A DNA stretch of 64,000 nt from Flaviflexus salsibiostraticola (GTDB lineage: Bacteria > Actinomycetota > Actinomycetes > Actinomycetales > Actinomycetaceae): the NCBI RefSeq assembly GCF_003952265.1, contig NZ_CP034438.1, positions 1,736,001 to 1,800,000 of the forward strand. The letters run 5' to 3'. Below, piece by piece: positions 8,424 through 18,380 of the stretch. The position numbers were made by a program, and so were the translations under genes. How positions within the stretch are numbered: position 1 is the first letter of the stretch; the number at the start of each line of letters is the position of its first letter. Below the pieces are notes generated by a model, which saw only the letters and a list, made by a program, of their open reading frames with translations, made no database searches and had not been told where the DNA came from.

Positions 8424-9316
8424 ATGGACAGCCGCGCACTCACAGACGCCGCCCCGCAGGCGGTGCTGACAGTCGTCACCGCCGCAACGCAGGATGCCGA
8501 CCAGGTGCTCGCGTCGTTGAGATCAAGTCCGAGCGGACACTCGTCCGCTGAGTCATCGCAGAGACTGGCGACCATCGGCCCCAACATTCTCCACGGCCAC
8601 CGCGCACGCCCCCTCGCTGTCCTCAGTCGACAGCTGAAGAGCCCGATCCTCCTGCTCCTCTTCGTCACGGCCGGCGTCTCACTGTTCCTGGGTGAGCAGG
8701 CAAATGCCATCATCATCGGCGTCATCCTCTCCGCGAGCGTCGGCCTTGGGTTCGTCAATGAGTTCCGGGCCGAACACGCCGCAGACGCGCTGCACGATCA
8801 GATCAGGCACACGGTGGCGGTGATTCGAGACGCGGAGACGACCCAACTCGATGTGACCGACCTCGTCCCGGGCGACATCGTGCGCCTGACGATGGGCAGC
8901 GTGGTGCCCGCCGACATCCGGCTGTTGACAGTCCACGACCTCGCGTGCGACGAGAGCATCGTGACCGGCGAATCCCTCCCCTCGGGCAAGTCGACGGGCC
9001 CCGTCGATGCCGGCACCGGCATTGGCGACCTCACCTGCTGCGTGCTCATGGGGACTGTCGTCCAGTCGGGAAACGGCACCGGCGTCGTCGTGTCGACCGG
9101 GAGCGCCACCGAGTTCGGCCAGATCGCCGCGGGGCTGGCGGTGCCGCAGCCGCAGACCGAGTTCCAACGCGGACTCGGCCGCTTCTCGGTCCTCCTGCTC
9201 ATGGTCGCACTCATCCTCACCACGCTCATCTTCGTCGCGAACGTCGCCCTCCAGCGCCCCATCCTCGACGCCCTGCTCTTCTCACTGGCGATCGCCGTGG
9301 GCATCACCCCCCCCCC
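8424..9316 (+). pseudogene. mgtA: MgtA-type P-type ATPase, 5' part (to poly-C frameshift)
   Basis: First of three pieces of a magnesium-type (class IIIB, MgtA/MgtB) cation-transporting P-type ATPase. This part carries the N-terminal cytoplasmic region, membrane helices 1-4 and the actuator domain with VPGDIV and the phosphatase loop TGES. The frame fails at a run of ten cytosines (9307-9316). Family members read AVGITPQLLPAVV here, which would need six or nine C, so one base too many shifts the frame by +1 and the original frame then runs off into non-homologous sequence. The ATG follows GAGGTGGG at workable spacing. Loss of function is the simple reading; a sequencing error or slippage in the C run is possible. 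Confidence 0.8.
9307..9316 (+). repeat. homopolymer run of ten C inside mgtA
   Basis: An uninterrupted run of ten cytosines in the coding region for the fourth membrane helix. It is the exact point where the mgtA reading frame shifts by +1. Confidence 0.95.
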
Positions 9317-10218
<902 letters not shown>

Positions 10219-11658
10219 GGCTCTTCCGGATTGAGGGTGTAGTGAAGTATCCGACAGGGGTAGGTGTGTCGTAAGGGTTTGAAGAAGGCCTCGTGGTGAG
10301 AATGGGAATTGTCTAGAAACCGATTCCTCACCACAAGGCCTTCGATGCTCAAGCCTACCTTCACTGCCCCTGACCTCACGACTTTCACCGGACTCGACGG
10401 ACTTGGCCTACGTGCTGTTGGCCAGTCGCTGACACCGGATCGCGCGATCATCTCCTGCACCGTGACCGAGCCGGATGACTGGTGCCACCGCTGCGGATGC
10501 CCAGGGATTCCCCGCGACACCCTCGTGCGCCGACTTGCCCACCAGCCGTTGGGCTGGCGGCCGACCACTCTGCACGTGCGCGTGCGCCGCTACAGGTGCA
10601 CAGAATGCGGTCACGTGTGGCGACAGGATATGAGCACTGCAGCCGAACCCCGCGCGAAACTCTCCCGCACAGGACTGCGCTGGGCACTCGAAGGAATCGT
10701 GTGCCAGCACCTGACCGTGGCTCGTGTCGCTGAGAGTCTCGCCGTGTCCTGGGATACCGCGAACACAGCAGTGATCGCCGAGGGACGGCGTGTGCTCATC
10801 GCCAAGCCTGACCGGTTCGACGGGGTTCAGGTCATCGGTGTTGACGAGCACGTGTGGCGGCACACACGTAAGGGCGACAAGTACGTCACCGTCATCATCG
10901 ACCTCACCCCAGCCCGGGACAAGACCGGGACGGCCCGACTGCTCGACATGGTCGAAGGCCGCTCCAAAGCCGTGTTCACGGCCTGGCTTCAGGCCAGGCC
11001 CCAAGCCTGGCGGGACAACGTGGAAGTCGTGGCGATGGACGGATTCACCGGATTCAAGACCGCAGCAGAGACCGAACTGCCCGACGCGATCGAGGTCATG
11101 GATCCCTTCCACGTCACCCAGCTCTCCGGGGACGCCCTGGACCGGACCCGCCAGCGCATCCAGCAGGAGACTACCGGGCACCGCGGCCGTTCCGGTGACC
11201 CGCTCTACGGCATCCGCCGAACCCTGCACACCGGAGACAACCTGCTCACGGACAAACAGCGGACCAGGCTCATGGTCGCCTTCACCGATGAGCGCCACGC
11301 CGAAGTCGAAGCGACCTGGTGCGTCTACCAAGAGGTCATAGCAGCCTACCGGCATCCCGACCCGGCCGAGGGCAAACGCATCATGACAAGGCTCATCGCC
11401 AACATCAGCAAAGGGGTGCCGAAGGCACTCCGTGAGGTCATCACGCTCGGACGCACGCTCAAACGCCGTGCCGGCGACATCCTGGCGTACTTCGACCACC
11501 CGGGAACGTCGAACGGTCCGACCGAGGCCATCAACGGCAGGCTCGAGCACCTCCGCGGTTCCGCCCTCGGATTCCGCAACCTCGCCAACTACGTCGCCCG
11601 CAGCCTGCTGGAAGCAGGCGGATTCAGACCCCAACTACACCCTGAAATCGGATGAGCC
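10219..11658 (+). mobile_element. complete ISL3-family insertion sequence, 1440 bp
   Basis: A full element bounded by imperfect 25-base terminal inverted repeats (10219-10243 and 11634-11658; 21 of 25 positions pair; both begin GGCTC and end AGGGTGTAGT). It is flanked by the 8-bp direct repeat GGTTTCTC and carries one transposase gene. Intact ends, an intact transposase and a perfect target duplication mark a recent insertion. Removing the element plus one duplication joins ...VGFL to GDGVND, restoring the P-type ATPase hinge exactly. Confidence 0.95.
10345..11655 (+). CDS. tnp: ISL3-family transposase
   Basis: A DDE transposase that cuts and moves the surrounding element, 436 residues from the ATG at 10345 (a TTG at 10309 would add twelve). 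The N-terminal zinc-finger region shows two cysteine pairs (CHRCG and CTECGH), followed by a helix-turn-helix (LTVARVAESLAVSWDTA) and the catalytic core. The core includes VIGVDEHVW (first Asp), VAMDGFTGF (second Asp) and GPTEAINGRLEHLRGSALGFRN (Glu). The length and the closing motif are typical for actinobacterial ISL3 members. The stop codon lies within the right inverted repeat. No frameshift is seen, so it is likely active. Confidence 0.94.
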   Translation: MLKPTFTAPDLTTFTGLDGLGLRAVGQSLTPDRAIISCTVTEPDDWCHRCGCPGIPRDTLVRRLAHQPLGWRPTTLHVRVRRYRCTECGHVWRQDMSTAAEPRAKLSRTGLRWALEGIVCQHLTVARVAESLAVSWDTANTAVIAEGRRVLIAKPDRFDGVQVIGVDEHVWRHTRKGDKYVTVIIDLTPARDKTGTARLLDMVEGRSKAVFTAWLQARPQAWRDNVEVVAMDGFTGFKTAAETELPDAIEVMDPFHVTQLSGDALDRTRQRIQQETTGHRGRSGDPLYGIRRTLHTGDNLLTDKQRTRLMVAFTDERHAEVEATWCVYQEVIAAYRHPDPAEGKRIMTRLIANISKGVPKALREVITLGRTLKRRAGDILAYFDHPGTSNGPTEAINGRLEHLRGSALGFRNLANYVARSLLEAGGFRPQLHPEIG

Positions 11659-11666
11659 GGTTTCTC
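11659..11666 (+). repeat. target-site duplication, right copy
   Basis: GGTTTCTC following the right inverted repeat, identical to 10211-10218. Confidence 0.95.
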
Positions 11667-12521
11667 GGCGACGGGGTGAATGACGCGCTCGCCCTGCACC
11701 AGGCCGATGTCGGCATCTCGGTTGAGACCGCCGCGGATGTCGCGAAGGACGCTGCCGACGTTCTGCTCCTCGACAAGGACCTGGGTGTGCTCGCCGAGGG
11801 CATCACCGAGGGCCGGCGCATCTTCACGAACACGATCAAGTACGTGCTCATGGGCACCTCGAGCAATTTCGGCAACATGTTCAGCGCCGCAGTGGCATCC
11901 GTCGTCCTGCCGTTTATGCCGATGCTCCCCGGGCAGATCCTTCTCAATAATCTGCTCTACGACAGCAGCCAGCTCACCATACCGAGCGACCGCGTCGATC
12001 CGGAGCAGCTCCAGTCACCCTCGCACTGGGATATCCGCTTCATCCGGCGGTTCATGCTCGCCTTCGGTCCGGTGAGCTCCGCATTCGACTTCGCCACCTT
12101 CGCCCTCATGATGGTCATCTTCAACGCGGCGGAGGCGGAGTTCCAGGCCGGGTGGTTCATCGAATCCCTCGCCACCCAGAGCCTCATCATCTTCGCCATT
12201 CGCACACGCCGCATCCCGTTCTTCCGAAGCCGACCGTCGATTGGGCTCTCAGTGTCCGTCGTCGCCATCGTCGCCCTCGGCGCGTGGCTCCCCTACTCAC
12301 CCATATCGGGACTGCTGGGCTTCCTGCCGCTGCCGGCCCCGTTCTTCATCGCCCTCGTCCTCATGGTCATCACCTACCTGGGGTGCGTGGAGCTGATCAA
12401 ACACTGGTTCTTCCGCAGGCTTGCGACTCCGCCACCAGCCGACGAGCAGCGACCGCGCACGCGCGGGAGGCACCATCGGGTGGGCCGGCGAACGGCTAAA
12501 TTCACGGAGCGGACGCCCTGA
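11667..12521 (+). pseudogene. mgtA: MgtA-type P-type ATPase, 3' part (after IS)
   Basis: Third piece of the transporter gene. It starts in the hinge motif (GDGVNDALALHQADVGISVETAADVAKDAADVLLL is continuous from the right target duplication) and holds membrane helices 5-10. Segments such as SSNFGNMFSAA, PFMPMLPGQILLNNLLYD and HWDIRFIRRFMLAFGP are those of MgtA-type magnesium transporters. A 30-residue Pro/Arg-rich tail ends the protein. Without the element this frame follows directly from the middle part. Alone it has no start signal and is unlikely to make a useful product. Confidence 0.85.
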
Positions 12522-12558
12522 CAGGGAGGGTCCTTCGAGGTTCTCCTGAAGCGTTGTA

Positions 12559-12581
12559 CTGGGGGAGAGATTCTCTCCCAG
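12559..12581 (+). terminator. possible terminator after mgtA
   Basis: CTGGG-GGAGAG and CTCTC-CCAG form a short imperfect hairpin 38 bases after the mgtA stop. No U-tract follows, so this is tentative. Confidence 0.35.
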
Positions 12582-12608
12582 CCGGCCTTCATCTGAAAGT
12601 ATGACGCC

Positions 12609-13235
12609 ATGAATCGAACTCCCGATGAGGAGCAGTGGGATGCTCGCTACGGCTCAGGCGGACAGGTGTGGAGCGGCAGCCCCAACCCCCTCCTGGTTGA
12701 AACCGCACAGGAGCTCACGCCTGGCGTCGCCCTGGAGATCGGCGCCGGCGAGGGTGCTGACGCGATCTGGCTGGCCGAACAGGGGTGGACCGTCCACGCC
12801 GTCGACCTCTCGTCCGTCGCGCTCACGAGCGCAGCCTCTCACGCGGAGGCGGCGGGCGTTGCGGACCGGATCGAGTGGATGCACAGGGACGTCGAGGCGT
12901 GGATTCCGCCGGCCGCGACCTACGACCTCGTCACCGTCCACTTCCTCCATCTACCAAACGAACGGCGCGAGAAGGTCTTTCGCAGCCTCGGCGAGACTGT
13001 CGCCCCGGGTGGCACGCTGCTCATCGTCGGCCACCACCCCTCGGATCTGAACGCCGGGGTCAGGCGCCCCTCCGGAGAGGGTCTGCTCTTCACTCCCGAA
13101 AGCGTCGCCGAGCTGTTCGACTCATCTGTCTGGGAGCCGGTCGCCTGTGAGGCGCGTCCGCGCGACGCAACGACGCAGGACGGCCGCCCGACGACGGTGC
13201 ATGACAGCCTCTTCCGCGCAAGCCGGATGGGATGA
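12609..13235 (+). CDS. SAM-dependent methyltransferase, TehB/class I
   Basis: A 208-residue class I methyltransferase. The SAM-binding motif LEIGAGEGADAIWLA (about residues 41-55) is followed by the acidic end of strand 2 (VHAVDLSS), motif II (YDLVTVHFLHLP) and APGGTLLIVGHH. Proteins of this shape (TehB-like) methylate small molecules or oxyanions; the substrate is unknown. AAGTAT lies six bases before the ATG and there is no ribosome binding site, so a leaderless start is possible though the hexamer is not a perfect TANNNT. A decayed copy of its 3' end follows about 200 bases downstream. Confidence 0.85.
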   Translation: MNRTPDEEQWDARYGSGGQVWSGSPNPLLVETAQELTPGVALEIGAGEGADAIWLAEQGWTVHAVDLSSVALTSAASHAEAAGVADRIEWMHRDVEAWIPPAATYDLVTVHFLHLPNERREKVFRSLGETVAPGGTLLIVGHHPSDLNAGVRRPSGEGLLFTPESVAELFDSSVWEPVACEARPRDATTQDGRPTTVHDSLFRASRMG

Positions 13236-13289
13236 GCACAGGCCGGGCGGCCAGCCAGAAGATGCCCCGCGGGACGCTATCCCACGCGC

Positions 13290-13379
13290 TTACCGCGGCC
13301 CTCGCCTGAACTCCATCATCTGTTCAGGGGTAGGGACTCCGCCATTCTCGGCTGCGGCTTGGAATGCCGGCAGGTGCAC
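13290..13379 (-). pseudogene. possible C-terminal gene fragment
   Basis: On the minus strand a short protein-like stretch reads VHLPAFQAAAENGGVPTPEQ followed by MMEFRRGPR and a stop (29 residues). It has the look of a protein C-terminus but no upstream body or start signal. It may be a remnant of an otherwise deleted gene. Low certainty. Confidence 0.25.
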
Positions 13380-13445
13380 GTCGGCCGGGGGTGCTGCGCA
13401 GGTTCGCGTGAGGCCTGAACCGCGTGGTCCAACGTTTCGTCCCGG

Positions 13446-13601
13446 GAGGACCTGCTATTCACGCCCGAGAACGTCGCCGAGCTGTACGACATGTCTGCGT
13501 GAGGGCGGGTCGCCTGTGCGGCCCGCCAATGGCGAGCGACGACCCCGGAGGGCCACTCAACGACCGTTCGCGTCAGCCTGTTCCTTGCTGAGCGCCGCTG
13601 A
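13446..13601 (+). pseudogene. decayed copy of the methyltransferase 3' end
   Basis: In one frame this reads EDLLFTPENVAELYDMSA, stop, GRVACAARQWRATTPEG, HSTTVRVSLFLAERR, stop. It aligns along its whole length with the last 52 residues of the intact methyltransferase upstream (GEGLLFTPESVAELFD..., PVACEARPRDATTQDGRPTTVHDSLFRASR). The TGG of the intact gene is a TGA here (13500-13502). No matching 5' part precedes it. It is the relic of a tandem duplicate or of a related gene lost by deletion. Confidence 0.75.
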
Positions 13602-13643
13602 GGCTGCGTGATCCCTCAACTACGACATCGGCGGCCTCAATAG

Positions 13644-14555
13644 TCAGCTCCACCGCTGATCCGCCGCATACCAATGCATGCCTTGAACCTCACCGGTAAG
13701 CGCAGGGTCGATCAATCTGGCGGCCAGCCCTGCGGCCAGGTCAATCGTGGAGTAGTCCGCGCAGTGCGGAACGTGTCTGCTCTGCGCGACGTAGCCGGCT
13801 CCCCATACTCTTGGAACGACGAAACGTTTGAACGACATCAAGTTCCGGCGCCGACGTTCGGTCTCAATCGCGCGTATCAACGCTGCGCCTTCGACGTTCT
13901 GCGTGACAGCAAACACAACGATGTCAACAAGATCTTTCTCGCGGCTGGAAGGACGGCCGTTATACTCGGCCATTGTCGCGCAGACTTTGTCGGCGATCTG
14001 ATCGACGACGGGATAGAGACGGTATCGCCTGCTGTCCAACCGGGGCAGGTCCAGTGCCAGCTTGGGGACCACAGTTTGGACTATGTCGGTGATCGCGCTG
14101 CCCGAAACCAGGTCTACATTGACAACCCCTTTCTCTGCAACGCCAAGGAACACGTTGAAAGTGACCCGATGGCCCTCCATGTACAGCTGAGTGTCAGTGG
14201 CGAGCGTCGGCTCATGACTCACGTATTCAAATCGGAAATGGTCGTGAAGATCGATCGAAGCAAGACGTCGGAGGTCTTCCAACGATTCGTCTAGGTTGAA
14301 TCCCCGCCGGTCGAGGTCGATATCTCGCGTGGACCGGGATGACGGGACCCTTGCCAGAATGCCGGTTCCACCCTTGAGCACCCAATCTGATTCATCTCCC
14401 TCAGAGAAGACCCTGCTCAGCAGTCGGTTGAAGTACTCAAGCTGTATGAGCGTGCTCGTACTGAGCGACGGCTCAGCCTTGGCTGCCCGCTTGGCCGCAT
14501 TCTTGATCGCCGCTTCCACGCTTCGAGCCGTCGCGTACGGTTCCGTCGAGCCCAT
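13644..14555 (-). CDS. abiEii: AbiEii-type nucleotidyltransferase toxin
   Basis: The toxin of an AbiE type IV toxin-antitoxin and abortive-infection system, 303 residues. It has the DNA polymerase-beta-like nucleotidyltransferase signature: VLKGGTGIL (GG-T at 62-64) and RDIDL (D78, D80, the metal-binding pair). Then come DKVCATMAEYNGRPSSREKDLVDI with the conserved Lys and Asp of motifs III/IV. Family members transfer nucleotides to cellular targets (tRNA in MenT relatives) and stop growth, typically on phage infection. Its ATG overlaps the stop of the antitoxin gene (TAATG), so the two are co-translated with the antitoxin first, as usual. Confidence 0.88.
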   Translation of the reverse strand: MGSTEPYATARSVEAAIKNAAKRAAKAEPSLSTSTLIQLEYFNRLLSRVFSEGDESDWVLKGGTGILARVPSSRSTRDIDLDRRGFNLDESLEDLRRLASIDLHDHFRFEYVSHEPTLATDTQLYMEGHRVTFNVFLGVAEKGVVNVDLVSGSAITDIVQTVVPKLALDLPRLDSRRYRLYPVVDQIADKVCATMAEYNGRPSSREKDLVDIVVFAVTQNVEGAALIRAIETERRRRNLMSFKRFVVPRVWGAGYVAQSRHVPHCADYSTIDLAAGLAARLIDPALTGEVQGMHWYAADQRWS

Positions 14556-15583
14556 TACCCTCGATCCTCCAGCGCCTCCGCCGAGAGTCGGCGCCGGGCT
14601 GCCCTGGCATCAAGCGCCGGGAACATCTTTGTCCAATGATGTGTAGCATCGGCGAAATCGACGTCCCCAAGCGCATCAGCAACCTTCTCTCCGAGTCCCG
14701 CAGTGTAGACATCCGCCAGGGAGCGCCGCAATTCTTCGTCTATCTTCACCAGAGATTGAAGTGCGTTCTGGAGCCCCTGAACGCGGCCAAGAGAAACCTC
14801 CTGCTTCAGCTGTGTGAACACCTGCGTCATTTCGGTTGCCATGTCGATGGACGCTTTGGCCGTCCTGAGGTGGTTATCCAGGACTCTGGCACTGAGCTCG
14901 CGGTCCGCCGAGACCCTGTGGGCGATGGAATCCAGATCGAGTCCCGCGAGCACAAGAAGATGCTCGAGCACCGCAGTGCCATCATCACGCTTGAACCCGT
15001 TGCGTTCTGCAAGAGGAGCGAAAAGCACACGCATCCGTCGAAGGTCCAGGGGACGCTTCTTTGCGGCAGCTCCGAGGGCATCGGCGACAAGGCTCATCTC
15101 CCTGACATCATCGAGCAGATCGGCCAGCATTCGCTCAAGCGTCATCACGGGCAGGCCTTCTACGAGAGTGATGTCTCCGGAGTCGAGTTGGCGCCGTCGA
15201 TATCGAATCTCTGCACGCTGCGTCTGGCGGCGCCTCGAAGACACGAACTCGTGACGATCGGCCCACAGGTCACCAACACCGTGGAGCCACGCAGCTGAAG
15301 TACCCGCGACAACAACGCCGTCAGACAGGCTGTCCAGCCGCTCCTCAGCACGGAGCCCCGGATCGGTACTGAGCCACGCTGCGCGAAGATCCTCAAATCG
15401 ATCACTCGGCGCGCCAGAACTCCTGTACACACCATTCGCAAGACGCTCCAGGTGCCCTGAATCAACCAGCCTGGAGAGCGTGAGGCGAGGGACTCCCAGA
15501 GCACCTGCTTGAGCTGTCGTCACCATGCCCCACTGCGCGGCCGCAATATCCTCAAGTACACGCAGTGCTTCCATCGACTTCAT
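14555..15583 (-). CDS. abiEi: AbiEi-type antitoxin/autorepressor with long C-terminal part
   Basis: The antitoxin partner of AbiEii, 342 residues. The N-terminal winged helix (WGMVTTAQAGALGVPRLTLSRLVDSGHLERLANGVYR) is the AbiEi_4 type, followed by the antitoxin core (TSAAWLHGVGDLW...RYRRRQL...ITLVEGLPVMTLERMLADLLDD). Many AbiEi proteins have about 200-280 residues. Here about 100 further residues form a helical, coiled-coil-like extension (FTQLKQEVSLGRVQGLQNAL...). In the family AbiEi binds inverted repeats to repress its own operon and neutralises the toxin without a stable complex. TACAGT six bases before the ATG suggests a leaderless mRNA. Confidence 0.85.
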   Translation of the reverse strand: MKSMEALRVLEDIAAAQWGMVTTAQAGALGVPRLTLSRLVDSGHLERLANGVYRSSGAPSDRFEDLRAAWLSTDPGLRAEERLDSLSDGVVVAGTSAAWLHGVGDLWADRHEFVSSRRRQTQRAEIRYRRRQLDSGDITLVEGLPVMTLERMLADLLDDVREMSLVADALGAAAKKRPLDLRRMRVLFAPLAERNGFKRDDGTAVLEHLLVLAGLDLDSIAHRVSADRELSARVLDNHLRTAKASIDMATEMTQVFTQLKQEVSLGRVQGLQNALQSLVKIDEELRRSLADVYTAGLGEKVADALGDVDFADATHHWTKMFPALDARAARRRLSAEALEDRG

Positions 15584-15589
15584 ACTTGA

Positions 15590-15600
15590 ACTGTATCAGT
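15590..15600 (-). promoter_or_regulatory. -10 region with inverted repeat, candidate AbiEi operator
   Basis: ACTGATACAGT (minus strand) is a perfect ACTG/CAGT inverted repeat with a three-base centre. It contains the TACAGT hexamer six bases before the abiEi ATG. A repressor bound here would block the promoter. The arms are short, so chance is not excluded. Confidence 0.4.
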
Positions 15601-15718
15601 CAATCAGAGACAATCCAAGATCAAAACCTTCTCTTCACGCTCGGCGTCCTGCTCGTCACCGTGGCGCGCTGCGCTCTGATCTATCCACCTCGCGGACGTT
15701 CCGGCGGAGTAAGTGAAC

Positions 15719-15750
15719 GGCTCGGACCCGCTTTGCAGCAGGTCCGAGCC
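15719..15750 (-). terminator. terminator downstream of nrdF
   Basis: GGCTCGGACC (15719-15728) and GGTCCGAGCC (15741-15750) form a perfect ten-pair stem 28 bases past the nrdF stop. No U-tract follows on either strand. Confidence 0.6.
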
Positions 15751-15778
15751 TCGTGGTCTGGCTAGGTCGGAAGGACTC

Positions 15779-16801
<1,023 letters not shown>

Positions 16802-17020
16802 TCAGCGCCAGGTGGAGAGGGTTAGGCCACCCTCATCCCCTCCGCGAACACAATGGGAAAGCAGCAGAATCTGCTCCGTGCGTCCCGCCTCCCGAACTCG
16901 CGAGGATCTGCCGAAAGCCCGCTCGAAGCCAACGCTGACCGGGCCGAGAACCACCGCCTGACTCTCTCTTTCAGCTGAAAGCCTTCACCCCACGCGGCGC
17001 GTCCCGGCAGGGTGGATGCC

Positions 17021-17476
17021 ATGAATGAGAACCAGATCACCGTATCCAGGATCATCGACCACTCGGCCAAGGAGATCTTCGACAGCCTGTCCCTGCCGGC
17101 CAGGCATCCTCGCTTCGACGGGTCGGGCATGGTCCGCTCGTCCGACAACACCGAGCGCATCCAGCAGGTCGGCGACGTGTTCGTCATGAACATGGTCGGC
17201 CGCAGCGGCGACGAGTACCAGACCCACAATCACGTGACGGCGTTCGACGAGGGGAAGATGGTGGGATGGAAGCCCGCCCTCGCCGAGGCGCCCGACCGGG
17301 TCGGCGGGTGGGAGTGGCTCTACACCCTCAAGCCGCTCGACGCCCACTCGACCGACGTCACGCTCACCTACTCGTGGGACGGCGTGACCGACAGGGAGCT
17401 GGCGAGCCAGCTTCCTGTGGTCTCAGAGGACGAGCTCGAGCAGTCCCTCAACCTCATCGCCTCCACCGTCAACTGA
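17021..17476 (+). CDS. SRPBCC/polyketide-cyclase family protein
   Basis: A 151-residue START/Bet v1-like protein. It begins with the typical VSRIIDHSAKEIFDSLSLPARHPRFDGSG, in which the substrate cavity entrance forms, and ends with a long C-terminal helix (EDELEQSLNLIASTV). Such proteins bind hydrophobic ligands or act as cyclases or stress proteins; the ligand is unknown. The ATG at 17021 is preceded by GGGTGG; a GTG at 17012 is a possible earlier start. A single gene, ending at a strong bidirectional terminator. Confidence 0.75.
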   Translation: MNENQITVSRIIDHSAKEIFDSLSLPARHPRFDGSGMVRSSDNTERIQQVGDVFVMNMVGRSGDEYQTHNHVTAFDEGKMVGWKPALAEAPDRVGGWEWLYTLKPLDAHSTDVTLTYSWDGVTDRELASQLPVVSEDELEQSLNLIASTVN

Positions 17477-17508
17477 TTCAGACGGGACTCTCCGTCCCGC
17501 TGGACATA

Positions 17509-17542
17509 CGTGAGCGCCTCGGTCTCCCGAGGCGCTCACGTC
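17509..17542. terminator. strong bidirectional terminator
   Basis: A perfect 15-base stem (17509-17523 with 17528-17542, four-base loop) lies between two convergent genes, the SRPBCC gene and the ABC permease. Confidence 0.85.
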
Positions 17543-17561
17543 TACTTATCCCGCAGTGCGG

Positions 17562-18380
17562 TTACGCGTCTCTCTTGCGGAGCGAGTAGGCACCGAGGCC
17601 GACGAATACGGCCGCGTAGATGACGAGAACGAGGAGTGCCGTGTTCGGACTCAGGGAATCCCCCTGGGAGACGACACCCGCCAGGATCCCGCTCTCACGG
17701 GGTGCGACGGCCGACATCATGACGTTGATCGGGAAGTACGGCGTGAGGTTCTCGATGAAGTCGAGGGGGATGATCTGGAGGATCGGCAGGATGAGGACGA
17801 TGCCGAACATCGTCGTCACCGCTCCGACCGTCGATCGGAGGACGGCGCCGAGACCCGCGGCCATGATGGCACCCACGACGAGAACGACGACTGCACTGAG
17901 TAGCGACAGCCAGAAACCGACGTCATCCATCGGCAGCGACATGTCGTAGCGACCGATCATGAGCTCAATGAGGAGAGTCGAGAGGAGAAGGGCGATGGCG
18001 CTGACGATGGCCCAGAAGCCCGCGAGGACCAGGATCTTCGCGGCGTAGAACGCCATCCGCGAGCGCGAGGACAGCAGCGAGATCTGAATCGTGTTGTGCG
18101 AGTACTCGGCTGTCATCGTCATCGTCCCGAAGGCGATGCCGAAGAGCAGCGCGATCTGGAAGAGGCTCGTCACCATGTAGGAGCTGGTGAAGACGGCCAG
18201 CTCGGTGCTCGACATGTACTCGATCATCGACTCGACCGCCTGGGCGACGAAGAAGGAGATGAGGAGGTAGAAGGCGATCGCGAGCCCGGAGATGATCCAC
18301 GTCGAGCGCAGGCTCGTCAGCTTGCGCAGCTCGGATCGGACGAGGCGTGCGAAGGTCGGCTGGTGGACTGCGGTGCTCAT
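17562..18380 (-). CDS. ABC-2 type transporter permease
   Basis: A 272-residue membrane protein with six helices, the first following a basic amphipathic start (VRSELRKLTSLRSTW), as in ABC-2 exporters. The segment GTMTMTAEYSHNTIQISLLSSRSR matches the conserved tract of this family, in which TAEY...T is typical. It is the membrane partner of the ATP-binding protein encoded immediately upstream (four-base ATGA overlap). These two-gene systems usually export antibiotics, peptides or lipids; the substrate is not evident. Confidence 0.85.
   Translation of the reverse strand: MSTAVHQPTFARLVRSELRKLTSLRSTWIISGLAIAFYLLISFFVAQAVESMIEYMSSTELAVFTSSYMVTSLFQIALLFGIAFGTMTMTAEYSHNTIQISLLSSRSRMAFYAAKILVLAGFWAIVSAIALLLSTLLIELMIGRYDMSLPMDDVGFWLSLLSAVVVLVVGAIMAAGLGAVLRSTVGAVTTMFGIVLILPILQIIPLDFIENLTPYFPINVMMSAVAPRESGILAGVVSQGDSLSPNTALLVLVIYAAVFVGLGAYSLRKRDA

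Noticed and set aside
9307..9316. Programmed frameshift at the C run of mgtA
   Set aside because: Programmed shifting is not known for this transporter family and no stimulating structure is evident. Mutation or sequencing error is simpler, and the gene is broken by the element in any case.
13147..13611. Open frame across the methyltransferase end and the following gap
   Set aside because: It uses a different frame from both the methyltransferase and its decayed copy and has no start signal.
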